Shown here: positions 24,521-31,704 of the stretch, in pieces
Numbering within the stretch: the first letter of the stretch is position 1
Layout of the letters: each line of letters starts with the position of its first letter
NCBI RefSeq assembly: GCF_000341105.1
Contig: NZ_ANBB01000085.1
Location: forward strand, 1 to 34,090
DNA length: 34,090 nucleotides
DNA from: Nocardiopsis potens DSM 45234
GTDB taxonomy: Bacteria; Actinomycetota; Actinomycetes; Streptosporangiales; Streptosporangiaceae
Reading direction: 5' to 3'
Notes under the pieces: model-generated
Seen by the model: the letters and a program-made list of their open reading frames with translations, nothing else
The model's database searches: none
Told to the model about the DNA's origin: nothing
Program-made: the position numbers and the translations under genes

Positions 24521-25267
24521 ATGCGGATCGCCCTGTTCATCACATGTGTCAACGACACGCTCTATCCGGACACCGGGCGCGCCGTCGTCCGGCTGCTGGA
24601 GCGGCTGGGCCACGAGGTGGTCTTCCCCGAAGCGCAGACCTGCTGCGGGCAGATGCACTACAACACCGGCTACCGGCGCGACGCCCAGCGGCTGGCGATC
24701 CGGTTCGTCACCGCCTTCGCCGGCACCGGGGCCGACGCGGTGCTGGCCCCCTCCGCCTCCTGCGCCGCGATGATCCGGGACAACCACCCCCGGCTCGCCG
24801 AGGAGGGCAGCCGGCTGGCCCGCGCCGCCGCGGAGCTCGCGCCCCGCGTCTACGACCTGTCCGAGCTGCTGGTCGACGTGCTGGAGGTGACCGACGTCGG
24901 CGCCTACTTCCCGCACACCGTCACCTACCACCCGACCTGCCACGGCCTGCGCCTGCTCCGCCTGGGCGACCGCCCCTACCGGCTGCTGCGCGAGGTGCGC
25001 GGCCTGGAGCTGAAGGAGCTGCCCGGCGCCGAGGAGTGCTGCGGCTTCGGCGGCACCTTCGCGGTGAAGAACCCCGACGTCTCCGCCGCGATGGGCACCG
25101 ACAAGGCCCGCGGCATCGCCTCCACCGGCGCGGAGGTGGTGTGCGCGGTGGACAACTCCTGCCTGATGCACATCGGCGGCACCCTGCGGCGGGAGCGGGC
25201 CGGTGTGAAGACCGTGCACCTCGCGGAGATCCTCGCCTCGACCGAACAGGAGCCGGCCCGGGTATGA
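24521..25267 (+). CDS. lutA: L-lactate utilisation protein LutA (Fe-S oxidoreductase, CCG domains)
   Basis: 248 residues from ATG 24521. The start MRIALFITCVNDTLYP matches the family N-terminus, and GAGGGAG precedes it at short spacing; ATG 24497 is an in-frame alternative. It carries the cysteine-rich CCG motifs TCCGQMHYNTG (first half) and HPTCHGLR ... ECCGFGGTF plus CLMHIGG (second half), which hold Fe-S or heterodisulfide-reductase-like clusters. With LutB and LutC it oxidises L-lactate to pyruvate, feeding electrons to the respiratory chain. Its stop overlaps lutB (ATGA). Confidence 0.93.
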   Translation: MRIALFITCVNDTLYPDTGRAVVRLLERLGHEVVFPEAQTCCGQMHYNTGYRRDAQRLAIRFVTAFAGTGADAVLAPSASCAAMIRDNHPRLAEEGSRLARAAAELAPRVYDLSELLVDVLEVTDVGAYFPHTVTYHPTCHGLRLLRLGDRPYRLLREVRGLELKELPGAEECCGFGGTFAVKNPDVSAAMGTDKARGIASTGAEVVCAVDNSCLMHIGGTLRRERAGVKTVHLAEILASTEQEPARV

Positions 25268-26745
25268 GCGGCACTTTCATCGGCATGCCGGCGTTCCCGG
25301 CGGCGGCCCGGCGGGCCGTGCAGGACGCCCAGCTCCGGCACAACCTGCGCAAGGCCACGCACACCATCCGCGGCAAGCGCGGCGAGGCCGTCGGCGAACT
25401 GGACGACTGGGCGGAGCTGCGCGAGGCCGGCCGGGCGATCAAGGACCGCACCCTGCGCCACCTGGACCGCTACCTGGAGCAGCTGGAGGAGAGGGCGACC
25501 GCGGCCGGCGCCACCGTGCACTGGGCGGCCGACGCGGAGGAGGCCAACGCCATCGTGACCCGGCTGGTGCGCGCCACCGGCGAGCGCGAGGTGGTCAAGG
25601 TCAAGTCGATGGCCACCCAGGAGATCGGGCTGAACGAGGCGCTCGCCCGCGCCGGCGTCACCGCCTACGAGACCGACCTGGCCGAGCTGATCGTGCAGCT
25701 CAGCGACGACTTCCCGTCGCACATCCTGGTGCCGGCGATCCACCGCAACCGCGCGGAGATCCGGGAGATCTTCGTTCGGCGGATGGCCGAGTGGGGGGTG
25801 CCGGCGCCGGAGGGGCTCGGCGACGACCCGCGCGAGCTGGCCGAGGCCGCCCGGGTGCACCTGCGGGAGAAGTTCCTGACCGCCAAGGTCGCGGTCTCCG
25901 GCGCCAACTTCGCGGTCGCCGAGACCGGGAGCCTGGTGGTGCTGGAGTCGGAGGGCAACGGCCGGATGTGCCTGACCCTGCCGGAGACGCTCATCTCCGT
26001 GGTCGGCATCGAGAAGCTCGTGCCGACCTGGGCCGACCTGGAGGTGTTCATGCAGCTGCTGCCGCGCTCCTCCACCGGGGAGCGGATGAACCCCTACAGC
26101 TCGGTGTGGACCGGGGCCACCCCCGGCGACGGCCCGCAGGACGTGCACCTGGTGCTGCTGGACAACGGCCGCACCGACACCCTGGCCGACCGGGTGGGCC
26201 GCCAGGCACTGCGCTGCATCCGCTGCTCGGCCTGCCTGAACATCTGCCCGGTCTACGAGCGCTCCGGCGGGCACGCCTACGGCTCGGTCTACCCCGGCCC
26301 GATCGGCGCGGTCCTCACCCCGCAGCTGCGCGGCGTGCAGGGGCCGGCGGAGGCGTCGCTGCCCTACGCCTCCTCGCTCTGCGGCGCCTGCTACGAGGTG
26401 TGCCCGGTGGCGATCGACATCCCGGAGATCCTGGTGCACCTGCGCGAGCGGGTGGCGTCCGGGCCCGGGCACGCCGCGGAGCGGGCCGCGATGTCCGCGG
26501 CCGAGGCGGTGCTGGGCGACCACCGGCTGCTGAACATGGCGCAGCGCGCGGCGTCGGCGGCGCGCGGCGCGGTGCCGCGCCGGCTGCCCGGGCCGGGCGC
26601 GGGCTGGACCGACACACGCGACATCCCGGACATCCCGCCCCGCCCGTTCCGGGACTGGTGGCGCGAGCACGAGAAGGAGCGCGCCCGGGGGGACGGCCCC
26701 GGTGCCGCCGGCGGGCGCGCGGACCGCGAGGGAGGGGAGCGATGA
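25264..26745 (+). CDS. lutB: L-lactate utilisation protein LutB (ferredoxin-like Fe-S subunit)
   Basis: 493 residues. The DUF162-like N-terminal part contains VKSMATQEIGLNEAL and ETGSLVVLESEGNGRMCLTLPE. The ferredoxin-type cluster motifs are CIRCSACLNICPVY (about residue 318) and CGACYEVCPVAIDIPEIL (about 378). The C-terminal helical tail ends in a charged Gly/Arg stretch, and length fits the family. ATG overlaps lutA's stop, and its own stop overlaps lutC's ATG, so the three are translationally coupled. Confidence 0.94.
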   Translation: MSGTFIGMPAFPAAARRAVQDAQLRHNLRKATHTIRGKRGEAVGELDDWAELREAGRAIKDRTLRHLDRYLEQLEERATAAGATVHWAADAEEANAIVTRLVRATGEREVVKVKSMATQEIGLNEALARAGVTAYETDLAELIVQLSDDFPSHILVPAIHRNRAEIREIFVRRMAEWGVPAPEGLGDDPRELAEAARVHLREKFLTAKVAVSGANFAVAETGSLVVLESEGNGRMCLTLPETLISVVGIEKLVPTWADLEVFMQLLPRSSTGERMNPYSSVWTGATPGDGPQDVHLVLLDNGRTDTLADRVGRQALRCIRCSACLNICPVYERSGGHAYGSVYPGPIGAVLTPQLRGVQGPAEASLPYASSLCGACYEVCPVAIDIPEILVHLRERVASGPGHAAERAAMSAAEAVLGDHRLLNMAQRAASAARGAVPRRLPGPGAGWTDTRDIPDIPPRPFRDWWREHEKERARGDGPGAAGGRADREGGER

Positions 26746-27389
26746 CCGGCTCGCGGGAGAGGATCCTGGCCCGGGTGCGCGCCGCCCTGTCCGACGTGCC
26801 GCGCGGCGAGGCGGCCGAGGACGTCCGGGTGCCGCGCGGCTACCGGCGCGCGCACGGCCAGGGCCCCGCGCTGGACCTGCTGGCCGACCGGTTGGAGGAC
26901 TACCGGGCGCTGGTGCGCCGGGTGCCCGCCGCCGGGGTCGGCGAGGCGGTCGCCGAGGCGCTGCGGCGGCGCGGCGCGTCCCGGGTCGCCGCGCCGGACG
27001 ACGCCCCGGAGGAGTGGTTCGCCTCCTGCCCGGCGGAGGTGGTGCGGGACGCCCCGCTCGGCGAGGGGCCGCCGCTCGGCGTCGCCGAGCTGGACGCGGT
27101 GGACGGCGTGGTCACCGGCTGCTCGGTGGCGATCGCCGAGACCGGCACCATCGTCCTGGACACCGGCGAGCACCAGGGGCGCCGCGCCCTCACCCTGGTC
27201 CCCGACTACCACCTGTGCGTGGTCCGGGCCGGCCGGGTGGTCGACTCGGTGCCGGAGGCGGTGGCCCGGCTGTCCCCGGCCCTGCCCCAGACCTGGATCA
27301 GCGGCCCCTCGGCCACCAGCGACATCGAGCTGCAGCGGGTGGAGGGCGTGCACGGCCCGCGCACCCTGGAGGTGCTGATCGCGGAGTAG
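26742..27389 (+). CDS. lutC: L-lactate utilisation protein LutC
   Basis: 215 residues, LUD-domain (DUF162) protein. It starts MTGSRERILARVRAAL and contains the family core AIAETGTIVLDTGEHQGRRALTLVPDYHLCVV. Third subunit of the LutABC lactate-oxidising complex. It overlaps lutB by ATGA. GC-rich inverted repeats directly after the stop (GGGCCCGGGGCCC) may act as a terminator. Confidence 0.92.
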   Translation: MTGSRERILARVRAALSDVPRGEAAEDVRVPRGYRRAHGQGPALDLLADRLEDYRALVRRVPAAGVGEAVAEALRRRGASRVAAPDDAPEEWFASCPAEVVRDAPLGEGPPLGVAELDAVDGVVTGCSVAIAETGTIVLDTGEHQGRRALTLVPDYHLCVVRAGRVVDSVPEAVARLSPALPQTWISGPSATSDIELQRVEGVHGPRTLEVLIAE

Positions 27390-27439
27390 CGGGCCCGGGG
27401 CCCGGGCCGGGGGCCGTTGACCCGACCGGGGGCGGACCG

Positions 27440-27472
27440 TGAGACTGTGCCCGGCAAGTGACCCGGGTCTCA
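27440..27472 (+). promoter_or_regulatory. Bulged hairpin in the leader of the acyl-CoA dehydrogenase gene
   Basis: TGAGA (27440-27444) pairs with TCTCA (27468-27472) and CCCGG (27450-27454) with CCGGG (27463-27467), leaving a 5-nt bulge. A TTGACC at 27417 lies upstream and could be a -35 box. Function unknown; matches no riboswitch I recognise. Confidence 0.3.
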
Positions 27473-27560
27473 TTCCGGAGGCGGTGGCGAGGTCCCCTTC
27501 CGTCGCCGTGGCCCCTCCCCGAGCCGCGGCTCGGGCCGAACACGGATGAGAGCGTGAGCG

Positions 27561-28721
27561 ATGACCTCTGCCGGAGCCCCCGCCGACCTGTGGAACACCC
27601 CGGAGCGCACCGCCCTCCGGGAGACCGTGCGCGCCTTCGCGGCCAAGGAGGTCCTGCCGCACATCGAGGAGTGGGAGGACACCGGCGAGCTGCCCCGGTC
27701 GCTGCACCGCGCCGCGGGCGGCCTGGGCCTGCTCGGCCTGGGCCAGCCCGAGCGGGTCGGCGGGGCCGGGGAGTCGATCGACCAGCTCGTCGCCTCCGAG
27801 GAGCTGATCCTGTCCGGTGTCCCCAGCGGGGTGCTGGCCTCCCTGTTCACCTGCTCCATCGCGCTGCCCGCGCTGGTGCGCAGCGGGCGCGAGGACCTCG
27901 CCCGCGACTACGTCCGGCCCGCGCTGGCCGGGGAGAAGGTCAGCGCGCTCGGGATCACCGAGCCGGACGCCGGGTCCGACGTGGCCGGGCTGCGCACCCG
28001 CGCGGTCCGCGACGGCGACCACTGGGTGATCAACGGGTCCAAGACGTTCATCACCTCCGGCCACCGGGCCGACTTCGTCACCGTGGCGGCCCGGACCTCC
28101 GGCGCCGGGCACCGGGGCATCTCGCTGTTCGTGGTCGACCGGGGAACGCCCGGCTTCTCCGCCGTCCGCAGGCTCGACAAGATGGGGTGGCGCTGCTCCG
28201 ACACCGCCGAGCTGTCCTTCACCGACGTGCGGGTGCCGGCCGACCGCCTCGTCGGCGAGCAGGACACGGGGTTCTTCCAGATCATGCACCAGTTCGCGGC
28301 GGAGCGGATCGGCATGGCCGTGCAGGCGTGCGCCATCGCCCAGCGCTGCGTCGAGCTCAGCGCGCGCCGGATGCGCGAGCGGACCGCGTTCGGCGAGCCG
28401 CTCGCCCGCCGCCAGGTGCTGCGCCACCGGCTCGCCGAGATGCACCGGCGCACCCAGGTGGCGCGGGCCTACGTGCGCTGGATCGCCGAGCGCGCCCAGG
28501 CCGGCGAGGAGCCGGTCGCCGAGGTCGCGATGGCCAAGAACACCGCCACCGAGGCGCTCGACCAGGTGGTCGACGGCGCCGTCCAGCTGCACGGCGGAGA
28601 GGGGTTCCTCCGCGGCAGCGAGGTCGAGCGGCACTACCGCGACGCCCGCGTGTTCAGCATCGGCGGCGGAACCTACGAGGTGATGAACGAGGTCATCGCC
28701 AAGCACCTGCCGCTGCACTGA
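27561..28721 (+). CDS. Acyl-CoA dehydrogenase
   Basis: 386 residues with the standard fold: an N-terminal helical domain, the FAD segment GITEPDAGSDVAGLRTRA (about 130), NGSKTFITSGHRADF (about 158), and the C-terminal helical domain with GGEGFLRGSEVERHYRDARVF and IGGGTYEVMNEVIAKHL. The position that carries the catalytic Glu in medium-chain enzymes is Gly here (IGGGT). The Glu in FAAERIGMAV aligns with the isovaleryl/long-chain-type base, suggesting a branched or long acyl-CoA substrate. It follows lutC after 171 bp with its own leader. No electron-transfer flavoprotein gene is nearby. The ribosome site is weak. Confidence 0.88.
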   Translation: MTSAGAPADLWNTPERTALRETVRAFAAKEVLPHIEEWEDTGELPRSLHRAAGGLGLLGLGQPERVGGAGESIDQLVASEELILSGVPSGVLASLFTCSIALPALVRSGREDLARDYVRPALAGEKVSALGITEPDAGSDVAGLRTRAVRDGDHWVINGSKTFITSGHRADFVTVAARTSGAGHRGISLFVVDRGTPGFSAVRRLDKMGWRCSDTAELSFTDVRVPADRLVGEQDTGFFQIMHQFAAERIGMAVQACAIAQRCVELSARRMRERTAFGEPLARRQVLRHRLAEMHRRTQVARAYVRWIAERAQAGEEPVAEVAMAKNTATEALDQVVDGAVQLHGGEGFLRGSEVERHYRDARVFSIGGGTYEVMNEVIAKHLPLH

Positions 28722-28754
28722 GGCGGCCGCCGGGAACCGGACGGCCGGTCGGTC

Positions 28755-29538
28755 AAGCGCGGCACCCCACAGGGTGCAGGTACAAGCGGGCGGCGACGGC
28801 GGCAGTGGGCACCGGCCGGTCGGTCCGGCGCGGCACCCCACGGGGCGAGGGATCAAGCGGGCAGGGGCACCGGCCGGTCAGTCCGGCGCGGCACCCCACG
28901 GGGCGAGGGATCAAGCGGGCAGGGGCACCGGCCGGTCAGTCCGGCGCGGCACCCCACGGGGCGAGGGATCAAGCGGGCAGGGGCACCGGCCGGTCGGTCC
29001 GGCGCGGCACCCCACGGGGCGAGGGTTCAAGCGGGCAGGGGCACCGGCCGGTCGGTTGGGCGCGGCACCCCACGGGGCGAGGGTTCAAGCGGGCAGGGGC
29101 ACCGGCTGGTCGGTTGGGCGCGACGTCTCGCAGAGCGGGGGTTCAAGCAGGCGGCGACGGCGGAGGCAGGGGCGGGGCGGAGGCGGTCGCCCGAGCGCGG
29201 CACCCCATGGGGGCAGGTACAAGCGGGCGGCGACGGCGGCAGTGGGCACCGGCCGGTCGGTCCGGCGCGGCACCCCACGGGGCGAGGGTTCAAGCGGGCA
29301 GGGGCAGCGGCTGGTCGGTTGGGCGCGACGTCTCGCAGAGCGGGGGTTCAAGCAGGCGGCGACGGCGGAGGCAGGGGCGGGGCGGAGGCGGTCGCCCGAG
29401 CGCGGCACCCCATGGGGGCAGGTACAAGCGGGCGGCGACGGCGGCAGTGGGCACCGGCCGGTCGGTCCGGCGCGGCGCCCCGCGGAGCGGAGGTTCAAGC
29501 GGGCAGCGAAGGCGGCGGTGGAGACCGGCCGGTCGGTC
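28755..29538 (+). repeat. Composite element B, left array (12 tandem units)
   Basis: Units start at 28755, 28826, 28884, 28942, 29000, 29058, 29116, 29192, 29263, 29321, 29397 and 29468. Lengths are therefore 71, 58, 58, 58, 58, 58, 76, 71, 58, 76, 71 and 71 bp. The 58-bp form lacks a 13-bp GGCGACGGCGGCA-like insert present in the 71-bp form. Units at 28826-28999 are near-identical. Each contains CACCCCACGGGGCG, GGTTCAAGCGGG (or GATCAAG) and usually ACCGGCCGGTCGGT. The frames open across the array are a by-product of GC content: 58 and 71 are not multiples of three. Confidence 0.93.
29058..29467 (+). repeat. Higher-order 205-bp duplication inside array B
   Basis: Blocks 29058-29262 and 29263-29467 each consist of a 58+76+71-bp triplet of units and differ at only two positions (the first base, and CACCGG versus CAGCGG). 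This indicates a recent segmental duplication by unequal exchange or slippage. Confidence 0.88.
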
Positions 29539-29687
29539 GGGTGCGGCAGAGCAGAGCAGGGCGGGGCGTCGGGGCGGGTAGAGGGGGCGGGATCGCCGTG
29601 CCCGCGTCGCTTCGGTGTCTGGGGCGGCCACCCCTGAAACCACTGCACCTCTCTGACCTGGGTGAATACGCGGGGTGATGGCGGGGT

Positions 29688-29718
29688 GGGGCGCCCTGCG
29701 CACCGCGAGAGCACCCCG
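29688..29718. repeat. 31-bp inverted repeat, left copy in core B
   Basis: Starts GGGGCGCCCTGCGC and ends GAGCACCCCG. Inverted partner at 29966-29996, equivalent to 3369-3399 of core A. Confidence 0.8.
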
Positions 29719-29965
29719 GTGATTCCCGGGCGCGCATCCTGGGTCGGATCGGGCCTCTGAGGGCTCGATTCGCCCTGTTCGGGCCGGTGATCGGGGGTTC
29801 GAGCCGCCCGCAAGGCCGCAAAGCAGGGGGCCGGAATCCGAGCAGGGGCGGCGCGGGGGCGAGATGTCGCTTTCGTTCCCCCGAGAGGCCCCGCTTGACC
29901 ACTCTGGGTAATCGGCGAGAGGCGGGCGGAGGCCTCAGGGCTTACTACTCGCCGGTAGATGTAAT

Positions 29966-29996
29966 CGGGGTGCCGCCGAGGTGCGCAGGGCACCCC
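29966..29996. repeat. 31-bp inverted repeat, right copy in core B
   Basis: Starts CGGGGTGCCGCCGAG and ends CAGGGCACCCC. With 29688-29718 it bounds 309 bp, equivalent to 3090-3120 of core A. Confidence 0.8.
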
Positions 29997-30059
29997 CACT
30001 CCCGCCGCAAACCGGGCATACAGAGATAAGGCGCCCTGGGGGTGCGGGCGGGCCCGCCC

Positions 30060-30475
30060 GCACCCCGGCCCCGCGAGGCGCCGCACCCGGGCGACCACCT
30101 GCACCCCGGCCCTACCCTCGCCGTCGCTGCCGGTCTGAACCCCGGCCCCGCGAGACGCCGCGCCCGACCGACCGGCCGGTGCCCCACCCCGCCCGCTTGA
30201 ACCCCCGCCCCGCGAGACGCCGCACCCGGGCGAGGCCTGCACCCCGCCCCTACCGCTGCCGTCGCCGCCCGTCTTGACCTTCACCCCGCGAGACGCCGCG
30301 CCCGACCGACCGGCCGGTGCCCCACCCCGCCCTCGCCGCCCGCTTGAACCCCCGCCCCGCGAGGCGCCGTGCCCGGGCGAGACCTGCACCCCGCCCCTAC
30401 CCTCGCCGTCGCTGCCGGTCCGACCCTCGGCTCCGCGGGGCGCCGCGCCCGGGCGGGGTGCCTCCCGCCCCTCGG
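30060..30475 (-). repeat. Composite element B, right array (about six units, CTTGAACC orientation)
   Basis: About six units in opposite orientation to the left array. Two unit types alternate: one with CCGACCGACCGGCCGGTGCC, one with CCCGGGCGAGRCCTGCACC. Each contains CCCCGCGAGRCGCCGCGCC and most end in CTTGA or TCTGA. Outside it, 30476-30587 holds three TTCCTCGT-like repeats near 30485-30510 and no gene. Confidence 0.83.
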
Positions 30476-30587
30476 CCCTCCTCGAGTTCCTCGTTTTCCT
30501 CGTTGCAACGGCCATTTGACGACGGGGCGGGGTTCGGACAGGGCCTCGGCGTCGAGATCATCGCCCGGGGCTTCTCCCGCCGGCGGT

Positions 30588-31643
30588 CTAAGGGATGCGG
30601 GCGGTCCAGTCGCGGGAGCCGAACTTGGTGACCGCGAGCTCCTGGGCCAGGGACAGCTCCCCGGCGGTGATCTCGTCGTCGACCAGGCCGTGCCGGGCGC
30701 GGAACACACCGGTCATGGCGTCCATGACCTTCTCCCGGGGCAGGCCGGTCTGGCGGCGGAGCGGGTCGACCCGCTTCTGGGCGCTCTTGGTGCCCTTGTC
30801 CGACATCTTCTCCCGGCCGATGCGCAGCACCTCGGTCATCTTCTCGGCGTCGATGTCGTAGGCCATCATCGTGTGGTGCAGGACCGCCGAGCCGTGCGAG
30901 GAGACCCGCTTCTGCGCGGCGCCGGCGATCTTGCCGCCCTTGGAGGTGATGTCGTTCAGCGGCTGGTACCAGGCCTCCACGCCGACCTCGGCCAGGGCGC
31001 CCAGCACCCAGTCGTCCAGGAACGCGTAGCTGTCGGCGAACGGCATGCCCTGCACCAGCGCGGCCGGGGCGTACAGCGAGTAGGTGATGCTGTTGCCGGG
31101 CTCCTGGAACATGGCGCCGCCGCCGCTGATCCGGCGCACCACGGTCACGTCGTGCCGGCGGGCGCCGTCCGGGTCGACCTCGTTGCGCAGCGACTGGAAG
31201 CTGCCGATGACCACCGAGGGGCGGTCCCATTCCCAGAAGCGCAGCGTCGGCGGGCGGCGGCCCTCGGCGACCTCGCGGATGAGCACCTCGTCCAGGGCCA
31301 TGTGCACCTCGGGCGGGTGCGGGCCGTCCTGGATCAGCCGCCACTCGTAGTCCCGCCAGGTGGTGGCGCGGCTCAGCGCGCGGCGCACCGCGACGCCGAC
31401 CGCCTCCGCGGAGAACCCGACCATCATGGTCTCCTCCGGGAGCGCGGCCTCGATCCGGCGGCCCAGCGCGCGGGCGTCGGTGTCGGTCGGCGCCCCCTCC
31501 AGCGCGCGGTCGATGGCCTCCAGCGCCTCGTCCGGTTCCAGGAAGAAGTCGCCGGCGACGCGGACGTTGCGCAGCGCGCCGTCCACCGCGTCGAAGTCGA
31601 CGACGACCAGCTTCCCTCCGGGGACCTTGTACTCTCCGTGCAC
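30588..31643 (-). CDS. lplA: Lipoate-protein ligase A with N-terminal accessory domain
   Basis: 351 residues from GTG 31643 (AGGAGA upstream). Residues 1-90 (YKVPGGKLVVVDFDAVDGALRNVRVAGDFFLEPDEALE) are the small accessory domain that in most ligases lies at the C-terminus or in a separate LplB chain. Residues about 105-350 are the BPL/LplA/LipB catalytic domain, with the motif RRISGGGAMFQEPGNSITYSLY and the substrate-binding NDITSKGGKIAGAAQKR. It activates lipoate (or octanoate) with ATP and attaches it to E2 and GcvH lysines. Monocistronic by position; the neighbouring repeat element ends about 110 bp from its stop. Confidence 0.88.
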   Translation of the reverse strand: MHGEYKVPGGKLVVVDFDAVDGALRNVRVAGDFFLEPDEALEAIDRALEGAPTDTDARALGRRIEAALPEETMMVGFSAEAVGVAVRRALSRATTWRDYEWRLIQDGPHPPEVHMALDEVLIREVAEGRRPPTLRFWEWDRPSVVIGSFQSLRNEVDPDGARRHDVTVVRRISGGGAMFQEPGNSITYSLYAPAALVQGMPFADSYAFLDDWVLGALAEVGVEAWYQPLNDITSKGGKIAGAAQKRVSSHGSAVLHHTMMAYDIDAEKMTEVLRIGREKMSDKGTKSAQKRVDPLRRQTGLPREKVMDAMTGVFRARHGLVDDEITAGELSLAQELAVTKFGSRDWTARIP

Positions 31644-31704
31644 GCCGATCTCCTGTTGTCCCGGGGCCGCCCCGTTGCGGACCCGCCGCGAAACCGACGC
31701 CAGC

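Larger units (their letters stand above)
29595..30032. repeat. Composite element B, conserved core (inverse of core A)
   Basis: A 438-bp segment that is the reverse complement of 3041-3492. It runs from GCCGTGCCCGCGTCGC (29595) through GACCTGGGTGAATACGCGGGG, the 31-bp repeat at 29688-29718, CGGGGGTTCGAGCCGCCCG, CACTCTGGGTAATC, CTTACTACTCGCCGGTAGATG, the 31-bp repeat at 29966-29996 and CCGCAAACCGGGCAT to GATAAGGC (30032). Divergence from core A is uneven: nearly none in the block corresponding to 3323-3414, more elsewhere, with small indels. Confidence 0.85.

Noticed and set aside
28774-29637. Long open frames on both strands through the repeat arrays (repetitive Gly/Arg/Pro proteins)
   Set aside because: Unit lengths of 58, 71 and 76 bp shift the frame every unit, the frames are open on both strands because stop codons are rare at this GC content, and no ribosome sites are present.
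29780-29830. tRNA-like T-arm (GGGGGTTCGAGCCGCCCG) in core B
   Set aside because: No acceptor stem, D-arm or anticodon arm could be built around it on either strand.
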